Source of the DNA: Geomonas diazotrophica
Lineage (GTDB): Bacteria; Desulfobacterota; Desulfuromonadia; Geobacterales; Geobacteraceae
DNA: 64,000 nucleotides
Assembly (NCBI RefSeq): GCF_018919385.1
Contig: NZ_JAHLMF010000013.1
Coordinates: 62,001 to 126,000, forward strand
Direction of reading: 5' to 3'
A program made the translations under genes and the position numbers. Positions within the stretch are counted from its first letter, which is position 1; each line of letters opens with the position of its first letter. Below the pieces are notes generated by a model. That model was not told the DNA's origin and did no database searches. It saw nothing but the letters and a program-made list of their open reading frames with translations. This document shows, in pieces, positions 35,312 through 43,742 of this stretch.

Positions 35312-35992
35312 ATGAAACGTGCAAAAGCAAATCTCCTCACAATCATGACCATCATCGCCACCGCGCTTCTGGCCGCGTCTCCGCTGACCGCCGCGGCGGG
35401 AGAACGGGCCGGCACGGCAGGCAAACCTGCTCCCCATAAAACCGCTGCAACAGAACAGGCAGAAAGGATGGAACTGAAGATAGGCTGGGTGACCGTCGCC
35501 AACGACGGCTCCCTGCACGTCGACTTCACCGTGAAGGACGGCAACGGCAAGGGGGTCACGGGACTGACCCGGGACGACATCGCGGCTGTATCCTTCGGGC
35601 GGTTGGGTTACGAGGACGAGGTGGGCCTGAGAACTGTGGTGGGCCAACCCAGCAAAATCTGGCTGAGCTACCTGGAGAAGCGCCGCGACGGGCAGGGCAT
35701 CGAGCGCAACCGCGGCGTGGTCGCACTTGGGGACAAGGACCGCCTGATTGAGGAAGGGGACGGCAGCTACAGCCTCGAGGTCAAAAGGGCAGCGCGGCTG
35801 CTTACGAAGTTCAGTTATCAACCTGCGGCCGAAACCGGAGTGCTGCTGAGGATCAAGAGAGACGGCGGCGCAGAAGGGCGCGACTCCTATTTCTGGCGTC
35901 CGGCGCTGGCGAAGAGAATTGAAGTTCCGAAGATGCTGGCCCGCTCAGAAGGCGATCGCCCCTTGAGCGCCAAGCCCCGGGCCTGGAACTAG
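35312..35992 (+). CDS. Secreted protein resembling the N-terminal domain of OmcA/MtrC cytochromes
   Basis: The 226-residue protein has a signal peptide (about 1-29, ending LTAAAG) and an AGGAGGG ribosome-binding site. After a linker comes GWVTVANDGSLHVDFTVKDG, then NGKGVTGLTRDDIAAVSFGRL, and KIWLSYLEKRRDGQG. This follows the beta-sandwich start of OmcA/MtrC-family decaheme cytochromes, where 'FTVTDxNGxPVxGL...W..Y' is typical. No CXXCH is present, so it carries no c-type heme. It may be a lone domain or an accessory of extracellular electron transfer. The family match is by eye and only moderately sure. It is divergent from the MocR gene. Confidence 0.7.
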   Translation: MKRAKANLLTIMTIIATALLAASPLTAAAGERAGTAGKPAPHKTAATEQAERMELKIGWVTVANDGSLHVDFTVKDGNGKGVTGLTRDDIAAVSFGRLGYEDEVGLRTVVGQPSKIWLSYLEKRRDGQGIERNRGVVALGDKDRLIEEGDGSYSLEVKRAARLLTKFSYQPAAETGVLLRIKRDGGAEGRDSYFWRPALAKRIEVPKMLARSEGDRPLSAKPRAWN

Positions 35993-36113
35993 CCCGCAGG
36001 AACCGCCCCCTCCCTCGACGTGCCTGCGCGCCGCAGCGCTTCTGCCCGCGAAGGCGGGGGGGGGACCCGCAGGCTATGCGAAAACCCGCTCCGTTACCTG
36101 GCGCCCCCCTGGA

Positions 36114-37022
36114 TCACGAAAGAGCCGCGCCCTGCCTGGTCTTTCTCCGCTCCAGCTCGTGGTCGATGCAATTCAGCACCTCGAACTTGGCGAGCGACCA
36201 GAGCGGCGCGATCAAGTCCTTCCTGTTGCCGTCTCCGGTAAGTCGCTGCACCACGATCCCCGGATCGAGCCGCTCCAGGAAATCGCAGACGAGCCCCACG
36301 TAGCTGTCGCGGTCCAACAGCGGCACCTCCCCGGCCTGGTACAGCTCAGCCAGGCGGGTGCCGCGCATCACGTGCAGGAGATGGATCTTGATCCCGTCCA
36401 CGCCGGCCCGGTTCAAGAACTCGGCGCCGGAGAGCATCTCCTCGCGGCTTTCCCCCGGTAGACCCAGGATGATGTGGGCGCAGACCCTGATGCCGCGCTT
36501 TTGACACTCGCTGACTGCGGTGCTGAACGAGGCGAGGTCGTGCCCGCGATCGATGGCGGAGAGGGTGCGATCCAGCGGCGACTGCAGGCCGAGCTCCAGC
36601 CAGAAGTAGCAGCGCCGGGCGTACTCGGCGAGGAGATCGAGCGTTTCCGTCGGCAGGCAGTCCGGGCGGGTACCGACGATGAGCCCCACCACGTCCGGCA
36701 CGCTGAGCGCCTCGTCGTAGAGTTGGCGCAGCCTTGCCGCGGGGGCGTAGGTGTTGGAGTAGGACTGGAAGTAGGCGATGAAGCGGGCGGCCTTGTACTT
36801 CCTGACCATGACCTCCTTGGCGTGCTCCAGCTGTTCGGCCACGCCTGCCCCCTGCAGGATGCCGTAGGAGCCCGACCCCTTGCCGCCGCAAAAGATGCAC
36901 CCCTGCGTCCCGACACTGCCGTCGCGGTTCGGGCAGGTGAACCCCGCGTCCACCGAGAGCCGCTGCACCTTGCAGCCGAACACCCGCTTGAGCTCTTCAG
37001 AAAATGCGTTGTAGCGCTGCAT
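36114..37022 (-). CDS. yhcC: YhcC-family radical SAM protein (TIGR01212)
   Basis: The 302-residue protein has the Fe-S ligands CPNRDGSVGTQGCIFC at about residues 30-45, the spacing typical of the YhcC/Elp3-like group rather than CX3CX2C. RYNAFSEELKRVFGCKVQRL at the start, FWLELGLQSPLDRTLSAIDRGHD, and HIILGLPGESREEML are family marks. The exact reaction of YhcC is not settled; a redox or tRNA-related role has been proposed. It is monocistronic, divergent from the JAMM-helicase gene across a 295-bp gap. Confidence 0.92.
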   Translation of the reverse strand: MQRYNAFSEELKRVFGCKVQRLSVDAGFTCPNRDGSVGTQGCIFCGGKGSGSYGILQGAGVAEQLEHAKEVMVRKYKAARFIAYFQSYSNTYAPAARLRQLYDEALSVPDVVGLIVGTRPDCLPTETLDLLAEYARRCYFWLELGLQSPLDRTLSAIDRGHDLASFSTAVSECQKRGIRVCAHIILGLPGESREEMLSGAEFLNRAGVDGIKIHLLHVMRGTRLAELYQAGEVPLLDRDSYVGLVCDFLERLDPGIVVQRLTGDGNRKDLIAPLWSLAKFEVLNCIDHELERRKTRQGAALS

Positions 37023-37097
37023 GAAATCTCCTCGGCCTCTCTTCTAACATAGATGAAGGTTACGGAGCAATCACGGCGCCTCTCTCACCGACCGTAG

Positions 37098-37117
37098 GGG
37101 CGAATAATTATTCGCCC
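37098..37117. repeat. 20-bp perfect palindrome in intergenic region
   Basis: GGGCGAATAATTATTCGCCC is a perfect palindrome in the 295-bp gap between yhcC and the JAMM-helicase gene. It looks like a dispersed intergenic repeat. The rest of the gap is C-rich and shows no other feature. Confidence 0.7.
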
Positions 37118-37317
37118 GATTCTCCCCCTTGGCCCGAACCACCCGAGCCTCCCTCACCCCCGCCCCTCTCCCGCTTGCGCGCAAGCGCTTCGGTGGGCAA
37201 GCCCGGATGGCTGAAGGGAGTCCAGCCCCTGGTCCCCACCCCCTGGTCCCCCCCCCCTGCGTCCCCCCTGCTTTTCAGTTGCCTCCCCCAGCCAAACCCT
37301 GTATCTTCGACCGGGTC

Positions 37318-39819
37318 ATGCAAAAGTACTTTTCAGCTCTCGCCATCGAGCATTTACGCAGCGCCATCGCAGAAGCAAACGGCAACGAGGTTTTCTTCCT
37401 GGGCCGCACCGACGAGGCACGCGTCGTCGTGGCAGTGGAGCCGCTGGCCCGTGGCAACAAGGACGCCGTCCCCGCCATCATGATCGCCTGTTCCTTCGGG
37501 GACGTGGTGATCCACAACCACCCTTCCGGCAACCTCACCCCCTCGCAACCGGACATAGAGATCGCGTCGCTCCTGGGGAACCAGGGGGTCGGCTTCTACA
37601 TCGTCAACAACGACGCCTCCCGCGCCAACCAGGTGGTCGCCCCATTCGCCCGGAAGGTGGTGGAGCGCCTCTCCTACCCGGAGGTCGAGCACTTCTACGC
37701 CCCCGACGGGGTGCTGGCCCAGGCCCTGCCCGGCTACGAGCACCGCCCCGAGCAGACCAGGATGGCGCTCAACCTCTCCGAAGCCTTCAACGAGGAGAAG
37801 GTGGCCATCGTCGAGGCGGGGACCGGGACCGGGAAGTCGCTGGCCTACCTGCTCCCTGCCGCCCTCTGGTCGGTGCGCAACAAGGAACGGGTGGTGGTTT
37901 CCACCAACACCATCAACCTCCAGGAGCAGCTGATCCAAAAGGACATCCCCTTCCTGCAGCAGCACGCCGGGGTGCAGTTCCGTGCGGTGCTGGTCAAGGG
38001 ACGCGGTAACTACCTCTGTCTGAGGAAGCTGCGGGTGAACGCCGCCGACGCCTCGCTGTTCAAGGACGACACGGCGCAGGAACTGGACGCCATCGTCGCG
38101 TGGAGCAAGAAGACCGAGGACGGCTGCCGCGGCGACCTGGCCTTCATCCCCAAGGACGAGGTCTGGGAGGAGCTTTGCTGCGAGTCGGACCAGTGCGGCC
38201 GGGTGAAATGCCCGGAATACCCGCGCTGCTTCTTCTACAAGGCCAGACGCGAGGCCGCCGGCGCCGATCTCCTCGTGGTCAACCACGCCCTGCTGTTGGC
38301 CGACCTCTCCGTGCGCCAGGAAACCGGCTACGACGCCACGGCGATCTTGCCCCCCTTCACCCGGCTCGTTTTCGACGAAGGTCACCACCTCGAGGACGTT
38401 GCCACCAGCTTCCTCTCCAGCCAGGTTTCACGCCTGGGGCTGGTCAAGCTTTTAGGCAAGCTGCAGCACCCCAGGAAGGCACACCGCGGCGTGCTGCCGC
38501 AGCTCTCCACCCAGCTTTCCGCCGCCGTCCCCGAATCGCAGGACGACCTCTACCTGGAGATCGCCGAGGTCCTGGAGGGGCGCCTGATCCCGAGAAGGGT
38601 CGCGGTGCTGGACGCGGTTACGCGCGGCATGGACCAGATCGGCGAGGCGCTGTTCAGAAAGCTGAAGAAGGACGGGGTGGAGCAGAAGCTGCGGGTGACG
38701 CCGGCGATTTACAGTACGCCGCTCTGGCAGGAGGTGACCCCGCACATTGAGCACATGGCCAAGGAACTCTCGGACTACGCCCTCGCCATGCAGGCCTTTT
38801 TGAAGGGGTGCGAGAAGCTTTCCGACAAGGTGCTGGAAAAGCTGGCGGGGCCGCTCACCGATCTTCGCGGTGTGAAGGGGAGGATCGAGTGCGCCGTCGA
38901 TGCCCTGCGTTTCTTCATGGCGCGCGAGGACGAATTCTGCCGCTGGTTCGAGCTGAGAAAGGGGCCGTTGGTGAAACTCTGCAGCTCGCCGCTGGAGGTG
39001 GCCGAGTCGATCAAGAAGGCGATCCTGGACCGTTTCAAGACCGTCGTGCTCACCTCCGCGACCCTTGCCATCGGCGAGAAGTTCGACTTTTTAAAGCACC
39101 GTACCGGGATCGAACTGCTCGCTAAGGACCGGGTGAGCGAACTGCTGCTCCCCTCCCCCTTCGACTACGCTCACCAGGCGCTGGTCGCGGTTCCCTCCGA
39201 CATGCCCGAGCCGACATCCCCGATGTTCGAGGCCCGGCTCTGCAGCCACCTCTTGGACGCGCTCCGGATCTCGCAGGGGCGCGCCTTCGTCCTCTTCACC
39301 TCGTACGATCTCCTGATCCGGGTCTTCAACCGCCTCGCAGAGCCGCTGAAGGCCGCCGGGCTCACCCCGATGCGCCAGGGGGAGACCAACCGGCACATGC
39401 TCCTTTCCAAGTTCCGAAACTCGGTCAGCCCGGTGCTCTTCGGTACCGATTCCTTTTGGGAGGGGGTGGACGTGCAGGGGCGGGGGCTGGAGCTGGTGGT
39501 GATCACCCGGCTACCGTTCAGAGTCCCCACCGAACCGATCCTGGAGGCGAGGAGCGAGCACATCACCGCCAAGGGGGGCGATCCCTTCATGAGCTACACG
39601 GTGCCGCAGGCGGTGATCAAGTTCAAGCAGGGGTTCGGGAGGCTGATCCGGAGCAAGGAAGACCGCGGCGCCGTGCTGATCCTGGACTCGCGGGTGCTGA
39701 CCAAGAACTACGGCAAGATCTTCCTGACCGCGCTGCACGGGGTCACGGTACAGAAGTCGCCGGAAGAAGAGATCTGTCGGAGACTGCAGGAGTTCTTCGC
39801 CGTAACGCCCCCGACCTGA
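37318..39819 (+). CDS. DinG-type Fe-S helicase with N-terminal JAMM (RadC/MPN-like) domain
   Basis: The 833-residue product starts at the ATG at 37318 (weak ribosome-binding site; the open frame extends 189 nt upstream in low-complexity Pro-rich sequence). Residues 1-130 form a JAMM domain: E24 in NEVFFLG and H66-x-H68...S76...D79 in HNHPSGNLTPSQPD, the metal ligands of RadC/MPN+ proteins. The remainder is an XPD/DinG superfamily-2 helicase: EAGTGTGKSLAYLLP (Walker A, about 165), Fe-S cysteines CCESDQCGRVKCPEYPRC, DEGHHLED (Walker B), and late motifs LFGTDSFWEGVDVQGRGLEL and QGFGRLIRSKEDRG. All key residues are present. It probably acts in DNA repair or on R-loops; the role of the JAMM part is unknown. 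Confidence 0.92.
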   Translation: MQKYFSALAIEHLRSAIAEANGNEVFFLGRTDEARVVVAVEPLARGNKDAVPAIMIACSFGDVVIHNHPSGNLTPSQPDIEIASLLGNQGVGFYIVNNDASRANQVVAPFARKVVERLSYPEVEHFYAPDGVLAQALPGYEHRPEQTRMALNLSEAFNEEKVAIVEAGTGTGKSLAYLLPAALWSVRNKERVVVSTNTINLQEQLIQKDIPFLQQHAGVQFRAVLVKGRGNYLCLRKLRVNAADASLFKDDTAQELDAIVAWSKKTEDGCRGDLAFIPKDEVWEELCCESDQCGRVKCPEYPRCFFYKARREAAGADLLVVNHALLLADLSVRQETGYDATAILPPFTRLVFDEGHHLEDVATSFLSSQVSRLGLVKLLGKLQHPRKAHRGVLPQLSTQLSAAVPESQDDLYLEIAEVLEGRLIPRRVAVLDAVTRGMDQIGEALFRKLKKDGVEQKLRVTPAIYSTPLWQEVTPHIEHMAKELSDYALAMQAFLKGCEKLSDKVLEKLAGPLTDLRGVKGRIECAVDALRFFMAREDEFCRWFELRKGPLVKLCSSPLEVAESIKKAILDRFKTVVLTSATLAIGEKFDFLKHRTGIELLAKDRVSELLLPSPFDYAHQALVAVPSDMPEPTSPMFEARLCSHLLDALRISQGRAFVLFTSYDLLIRVFNRLAEPLKAAGLTPMRQGETNRHMLLSKFRNSVSPVLFGTDSFWEGVDVQGRGLELVVITRLPFRVPTEPILEARSEHITAKGGDPFMSYTVPQAVIKFKQGFGRLIRSKEDRGAVLILDSRVLTKNYGKIFLTALHGVTVQKSPEEEICRRLQEFFAVTPPT

Positions 39820-39872
39820 CTTAAGTAGGCTCAGGCGCACCTCCTTCGGCTCCTCGTGACGGGCAGGCAGCG

Positions 39873-39906
39873 CAAAAAAAGGGGGCCGGCTTCCCGGGCC
39901 GGCCCC
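39873..39906 (-). terminator. Terminator of the parvulin gene
   Basis: The GC-rich stem GGGGCCGGC / GCCGGCCCC, followed by seven T on the minus strand, lies about 65 nt past the stop of the minus-strand gene. On the plus strand it may also stop the helicase transcript, though with only a short T-run there. Confidence 0.88.
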
Positions 39907-39971
39907 TTCATATCACCATCCGCGGCCTGACCCATTCACAGCCCGCGCATCAAAACTCCGCTTAAGCGGAA

Positions 39972-40943
39972 CTACACCTTTTCGATCTTCGCCTTGCCCC
40001 GCAGCTCTTCCACGTAGGCCGCCAGCATCAGGCGGATCTTCTCACGCTTCAGGTTCCCCGCGATCTGGTTCTTCACGTCCTCGTAGCGCTCCGTTGCGGG
40101 CGGCAGCTTCTGCTCCACCTTGATCACGTGAAAACCGAGCTGCGTCTCGACCACGTCGCTGATCTCCCCCGCCTTGAGCGCGAAGGCTGCCTTCTCGAAC
40201 GGCGGCATGGTCTGCCCCTTGCCGATTATGCCGAGGCTCCCTCCCTGGTCCTTGGTGGGCGAGGTCGATTCCTTCTTGGCGACCTCGGCGAACGGCTCGC
40301 CTCCCTTGACCCGCTTCAGCACGGCCAAAGCCTTTTCCCTGGCCTGCTTCTTCGCTTCGGCGTTGGCGCCCTTGGCAACACCGATCAGGATGTGACTCAC
40401 CTTGATCCGGTCCCCCTGGGTGAACTGCTTCAGCTTGTTCTCCTCGTAGAACTTCTTCACTTCCGGTTCGGTCACCTCGGCCTTCCCCGCGAAACGTTGC
40501 GCGATCAGGTTGTTGATCACGATATCCTTGCGCGCCGCCTCTTCCAGGTCCTTCTGGGTCATGTCGACCGACTTCAGCGCCTTGTCGAAATCCGCCTGCG
40601 AGGGGTACTGGTACTTGCTCTGGACGATGCGGGCGGTCACCTGCTTGTCCAGGTCTTTCACTTCCAGCTTCATGCCCGCCTGGTACAGCAGTTCGGCCGC
40701 GGTCAGCTGGTTCAGCGCCGCCTCGGTCGCCTTCTTAAACTGGTCCGGCGGCAGTTGTCTGGGGTCTCCCGACCCCACCAGGGCCTTGATGGTGCGGTCC
40801 AGCTCGGCCCGCGTGATGACGGTGCCGTTCACCTTTTCCACCGCGGCCTGGGGTGAGTTTTTGGCGGGCTCTGCGGCGCAGGCCGCCAGCGCCAGCAGGG
40901 ACACGGCTGCCGCCGAACGGGTTATCTTGTTCATCGAAAGCAT
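39972..40943 (-). CDS. Parvulin-type peptidyl-prolyl isomerase lipoprotein (PrsA/SurA-like)
   Basis: The 323-residue product starts at the ATG at 40943, which has AGAGGAG 7 nt upstream; an ATG at 40949 is too close to that site. A signal with lipobox LAAC anchors it. A SurA-N-like helical part (about 35-180) has NGTVITRAELDRTIKALVGS. A rotamase domain (about 180-290) has IKVSHILIGVAKG, GEPFAEVAKKESTSPTKDQG and FALKAGEISDVVETQLGFHV. It probably folds exported proteins in the periplasm. Downstream of a secreted-protein gene and a cytochrome gene, it may serve their folding. Confidence 0.92.
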   Translation of the reverse strand: MLSMNKITRSAAAVSLLALAACAAEPAKNSPQAAVEKVNGTVITRAELDRTIKALVGSGDPRQLPPDQFKKATEAALNQLTAAELLYQAGMKLEVKDLDKQVTARIVQSKYQYPSQADFDKALKSVDMTQKDLEEAARKDIVINNLIAQRFAGKAEVTEPEVKKFYEENKLKQFTQGDRIKVSHILIGVAKGANAEAKKQAREKALAVLKRVKGGEPFAEVAKKESTSPTKDQGGSLGIIGKGQTMPPFEKAAFALKAGEISDVVETQLGFHVIKVEQKLPPATERYEDVKNQIAGNLKREKIRLMLAAYVEELRGKAKIEKV

Positions 40944-41003
40944 ATGCATCTCCTCTTTAAGGCCAGGTGTTTTCGCAGTCTTAACCTTGGCCTCGACCTG
41001 TTT

Positions 41004-41990
41004 TTAACGTTTCGCAACCTGCGCGACCACCCCTTTCGCTTTCCCGATCTCGCTCAAGATGCGCAGGGCCGTGGTGGTGGAGTCCGGGGTGGAACCGTAC
41101 CCTTCCAGCGGGCCGAAACCACCGTTGACCTTGATGTACAGCCGCTTCATGAAGTTGAAGGCGAGCGTCTTGTCTACGCGGTTGCCGGCGTTGACCTCCT
41201 TCAGGGCGCGGATGGCGTAAAGCTGCTCGTCGAGGTCCGGGCGCTCCTTGCTCTTCTTGTCGAGGTAAGGGGTGGTCTGCAGGTACAGGACTGCTTTCTT
41301 TGCGGTATCGGCATCGAGCGAGCACAGGGCGTTCAGGACATAAGCAGCCATGTAGGTGCTGCGTGCGTTGGGACGCCCGGGACCCTTCTCCGGGCCGAAG
41401 CCCCCCTCTTTCTTGGCAAACCCCTTCACGTACTCGACGGTCTTCGCCTTATCCACCGCATCCAGCCCGTTCACGGCCTTCAGCACGTGCACCGCGTAAT
41501 AGGTGGTGGCGAGAGAGGATTTTTTCGCCTCGGGCGAGAAGCCGAAGCCGCCATCGGTGTTTTTCAGGGACGCGGCAAAGCTCTTCACCTTCGCCCGGTC
41601 GACGGCGTTGCCGGCATCGAGCAGTGCCAGGGTCTCCAGGGCGATGTCGGTGTAGAGGATGGATGAGGTCTTGCTTGATTTGTCAGGCGTGAAGCCGCCG
41701 TCTTTCTGCTGGGCCAGCTTGGTGGCAAGGATGATGGCGTTCTGTCTTCCGGTATCTATTTTCTCTCCCATAGCCTGGAGTGTGTAGACATAATCATTGG
41801 CGATCACCGTGGCGACCGGGAAATCGGGACGCCCCTCCATCTCTCTGATGAAGACGCTGGTTTTCTTGAAATCGAATGCGTTGGTCTTTGCATTGGCGGG
41901 TTTGTTTTCCTTGGCCAGCGCAGGAACGGCCAAAGCGGCGACCAGGGTAAGTGTGACTATTTTGCGTAGGATTTTGTTTGAAATGGGCAT
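41004..41990 (-). CDS. Secreted prenyltransferase/squalene-oxidase-repeat protein
   Basis: The 328-residue protein has a signal peptide (LVAALAVPALA) and GGAG-type ribosome-binding site before the ATG at 41990. At least four alpha-alpha barrel repeats are seen, each with a turn such as QQKDGGFTPD, NTDGGFGFSPE, KKEGGFGPEK and KVNGGFGPLEG. Such toroids occur in prenyltransferase beta subunits and squalene cyclases, but no catalytic or zinc-site residues are evident. Similar secreted proteins are often of unknown, perhaps binding, function. It lies between the cytochrome (upstream) and the parvulin (60 nt downstream). Confidence 0.82.
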   Translation of the reverse strand: MPISNKILRKIVTLTLVAALAVPALAKENKPANAKTNAFDFKKTSVFIREMEGRPDFPVATVIANDYVYTLQAMGEKIDTGRQNAIILATKLAQQKDGGFTPDKSSKTSSILYTDIALETLALLDAGNAVDRAKVKSFAASLKNTDGGFGFSPEAKKSSLATTYYAVHVLKAVNGLDAVDKAKTVEYVKGFAKKEGGFGPEKGPGRPNARSTYMAAYVLNALCSLDADTAKKAVLYLQTTPYLDKKSKERPDLDEQLYAIRALKEVNAGNRVDKTLAFNFMKRLYIKVNGGFGPLEGYGSTPDSTTTALRILSEIGKAKGVVAQVAKR

Positions 41991-42030
41991 CTTCGCACTC
42001 CGTATGACATTGAATGGGATTTTGGGAAAG

Positions 42031-42053
42031 GGGGGGGAGGATCACTCCCCCCC
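42031..42053 (-). other. GC stem-loop after the cytochrome gene
   Basis: A perfect 9-bp stem, GGGGGGGAG / CTCCCCCCC with a 5-nt loop, lies 25 nt past the cytochrome stop. Only three T follow on the minus strand, so it is a weak terminator or a processing or stabilising element before the prenyltransferase-repeat gene. Confidence 0.55.
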
Positions 42054-42077
42054 GGAAGCACTGCAAGTTACATTACA

Positions 42078-43571
42078 TTAGAGGTGCGGCGGTGTGCCCC
42101 AGGTCGAGGTCTTGGTCGGGTGGCAGAAGACGCAGACGCCGAGAGCGTAGGTTTTGTCTTTGCCGGCGGGGAAGCTGTAGCTGGTGCTACCCTGCAGGTT
42201 GGACAGCTGGGTGTTGTCAAGGGTCATGGTCGACGGAGCCTCGGCATGTGCGGAGCCGTGGCAGGTCTGACACTTGATGCTACCTTTGTGACCGCGGCCG
42301 TTGATGAACTTGCCGAACAGGGTCGGGTTGGTCGGGTACACGGTGCCGTTCACGGTGTTGGTCGCGTGGCAGGCGAATGCCGGGTTGGCGCCGGCGCTTG
42401 CCGCGGTGCAGGACGGCAGGGTGGATGCTTTCCACGGCTGGGTCAGCTGGCCGGCAGCGGTACGCTGGTTCAGGTTGCCGTGGCAGTCGACGCACCAGAG
42501 GGCGGTCTTAGCCTTGTGGGAACCGCGGTAGCAGTTGACGTTGTTGCCCGGGTGGCAGTCGTAGCAGTTGGTGGCAACGTTCGCGTCGTACTGGGTGAGG
42601 ACCTTGGTGCTCTGGCTGTGGAAGCGGTGCAGCACGTCGGAGAAGGAGTACTGGGAAACCTTGACGTCGGCCTGGGTGAAGGTGGCACCGGGCATGATGA
42701 CGTAGTTCGGCCATACGTTGGCAAGGCCAGGTGCTGCGCTCTCGCCCATCGCCGGATCCCAGTGGCACCAGGAGCAGCGGATCGGGCCGGAAGTGCCGTC
42801 GCCGGTCGGGTCAAGGTAGTTGAAGTCGATCTTGCTGGAGTTCTGGCCGTGCATCTTGCCGAGGTAGGCGAAGGAACCGGCAGAGGTAGCCGGGTAGCCG
42901 TTGGCGGAAGCAAGCGAGAGGTGGCAGGAGCAGCAGCCGCCGAACGCCACCGGGGTCACGGTGCTGGTCTGGGCCAGGATGGTGCCGGTGCTGTTCTTCA
43001 CGTACACGTTGGTCATCGGGTACGGGTTGCGGTTCGCGCCGCCCAGCGGGTCGGTCATGATGTTCTTCGCTGTATTCGCATCGACCAGCGGGTAGGCCGG
43101 GATGCCGACTGCGGTCCAGTCCTTCAGGTTGCTGTCGTAGGCCATGTTGCCGGAGATGCCGTTGCCGGCGAGACCCTGCACCTTGCCGCCGGAGACCGGG
43201 GCGAAGCCCGGGAACAGTTTCGGCGCGTAGGTGATCCACTGCTGGAAGTAGGGGTCGGCCTGCAGGGTGGACTCGGTGTTGTCAGCCATCGCGTAGCTGA
43301 CGGTAACGCCGTAGGTAGCTGCGTTGGTCGAATCGATGATGACGGGGTCGTTGCTGCCGTACCCCAGGACCTGGGCCCTGACCGTGTTGAACGGGGGGAG
43401 GAGCAGGAATCCGGCGAAGGTCGGGCAGGCGCAATGCATACCAAGATCATTCCACGCGACCACCTTGTAGGAGCTCGGAGCCCCGGTCCTGCCGGCAAAT
43501 GCCGGAGCGACGACAGCGGTGAGGGCCGCTGCGGTAAGGGCCAGCGCGGGTACAAGTTTTCTCAATTTCAT
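42078..43571 (-). CDS. Secreted multiheme c-type cytochrome (six CXXCH plus one CX12CH)
   Basis: The 497-residue product starts at the ATG at 43571 with AAGGAGGT about 11 nt upstream; the frame extends 17 codons further but lacks such a site. A signal peptide (ALTAAALTAVVAPAFA) leads to AWNDLGMHCACP and LLPPFNTVRAQVL, a pattern of large Geobacter exported cytochromes. Six canonical heme sites are visible: CCSCH, CSWCH, CYDCH, CVDCH, CQTCH, CVFCH. A seventh candidate, C-x12-CH, starts at SCTAASAG and ends AFACH. It should lie in the periplasm or outside the cell and carry electrons. No lipobox is seen. A sigma-54 promoter and repeat array precede it. Confidence 0.92.
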   Translation of the reverse strand: MKLRKLVPALALTAAALTAVVAPAFAGRTGAPSSYKVVAWNDLGMHCACPTFAGFLLLPPFNTVRAQVLGYGSNDPVIIDSTNAATYGVTVSYAMADNTESTLQADPYFQQWITYAPKLFPGFAPVSGGKVQGLAGNGISGNMAYDSNLKDWTAVGIPAYPLVDANTAKNIMTDPLGGANRNPYPMTNVYVKNSTGTILAQTSTVTPVAFGGCCSCHLSLASANGYPATSAGSFAYLGKMHGQNSSKIDFNYLDPTGDGTSGPIRCSWCHWDPAMGESAAPGLANVWPNYVIMPGATFTQADVKVSQYSFSDVLHRFHSQSTKVLTQYDANVATNCYDCHPGNNVNCYRGSHKAKTALWCVDCHGNLNQRTAAGQLTQPWKASTLPSCTAASAGANPAFACHATNTVNGTVYPTNPTLFGKFINGRGHKGSIKCQTCHGSAHAEAPSTMTLDNTQLSNLQGSTSYSFPAGKDKTYALGVCVFCHPTKTSTWGTPPHL

Positions 43572-43710
43572 GCCTTGTGTTACCTCCTTTGTGATGTGAA
43601 CCATTTTTCTCTCTGGGGTCAACCTCCCGATTCGACTGGGGTGGGTACCTCACCCGCCGAAACCGGTTGCTTCTGTTGTCCGCACCCGGTATGCGAACGG
43701 CGCTCTTAAT

Positions 43711-43726
43711 AGCAGGGAACATGCCA
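43711..43726 (-). promoter_or_regulatory. Sigma-54 promoter of the multiheme cytochrome
   Basis: The minus strand reads TGGCATGTTCCCTGCT: GG and GC are exactly 10 nt apart, with TGGCA and TGCT conserved. The predicted leader is about 130 nt. A perfect inverted repeat GTGGTC-TTCT-GACCAC (43727-43742) directly adjoins the -24 element. Confidence 0.72.
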
Positions 43727-43742
43727 GTGGTCAGAAGACCAC

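Noticed and set aside
37129-37317. N-terminal extension of the JAMM-helicase to 37129
   Set aside because: The 63 extra codons are Pro/Arg/Ala-rich low-complexity sequence without a ribosome-binding site; MQKYFSALAI at 37318 fits the start of the JAMM fold.
43572-43742. c-di-GMP or cGAMP (GEMM) riboswitch in the cytochrome leader
   Set aside because: Geobacter cytochromes often have one, so I looked for the conserved GGACGCAAAGCC / GGGCGGAAAGCC and AAACC segments on the minus strand; they are not present.
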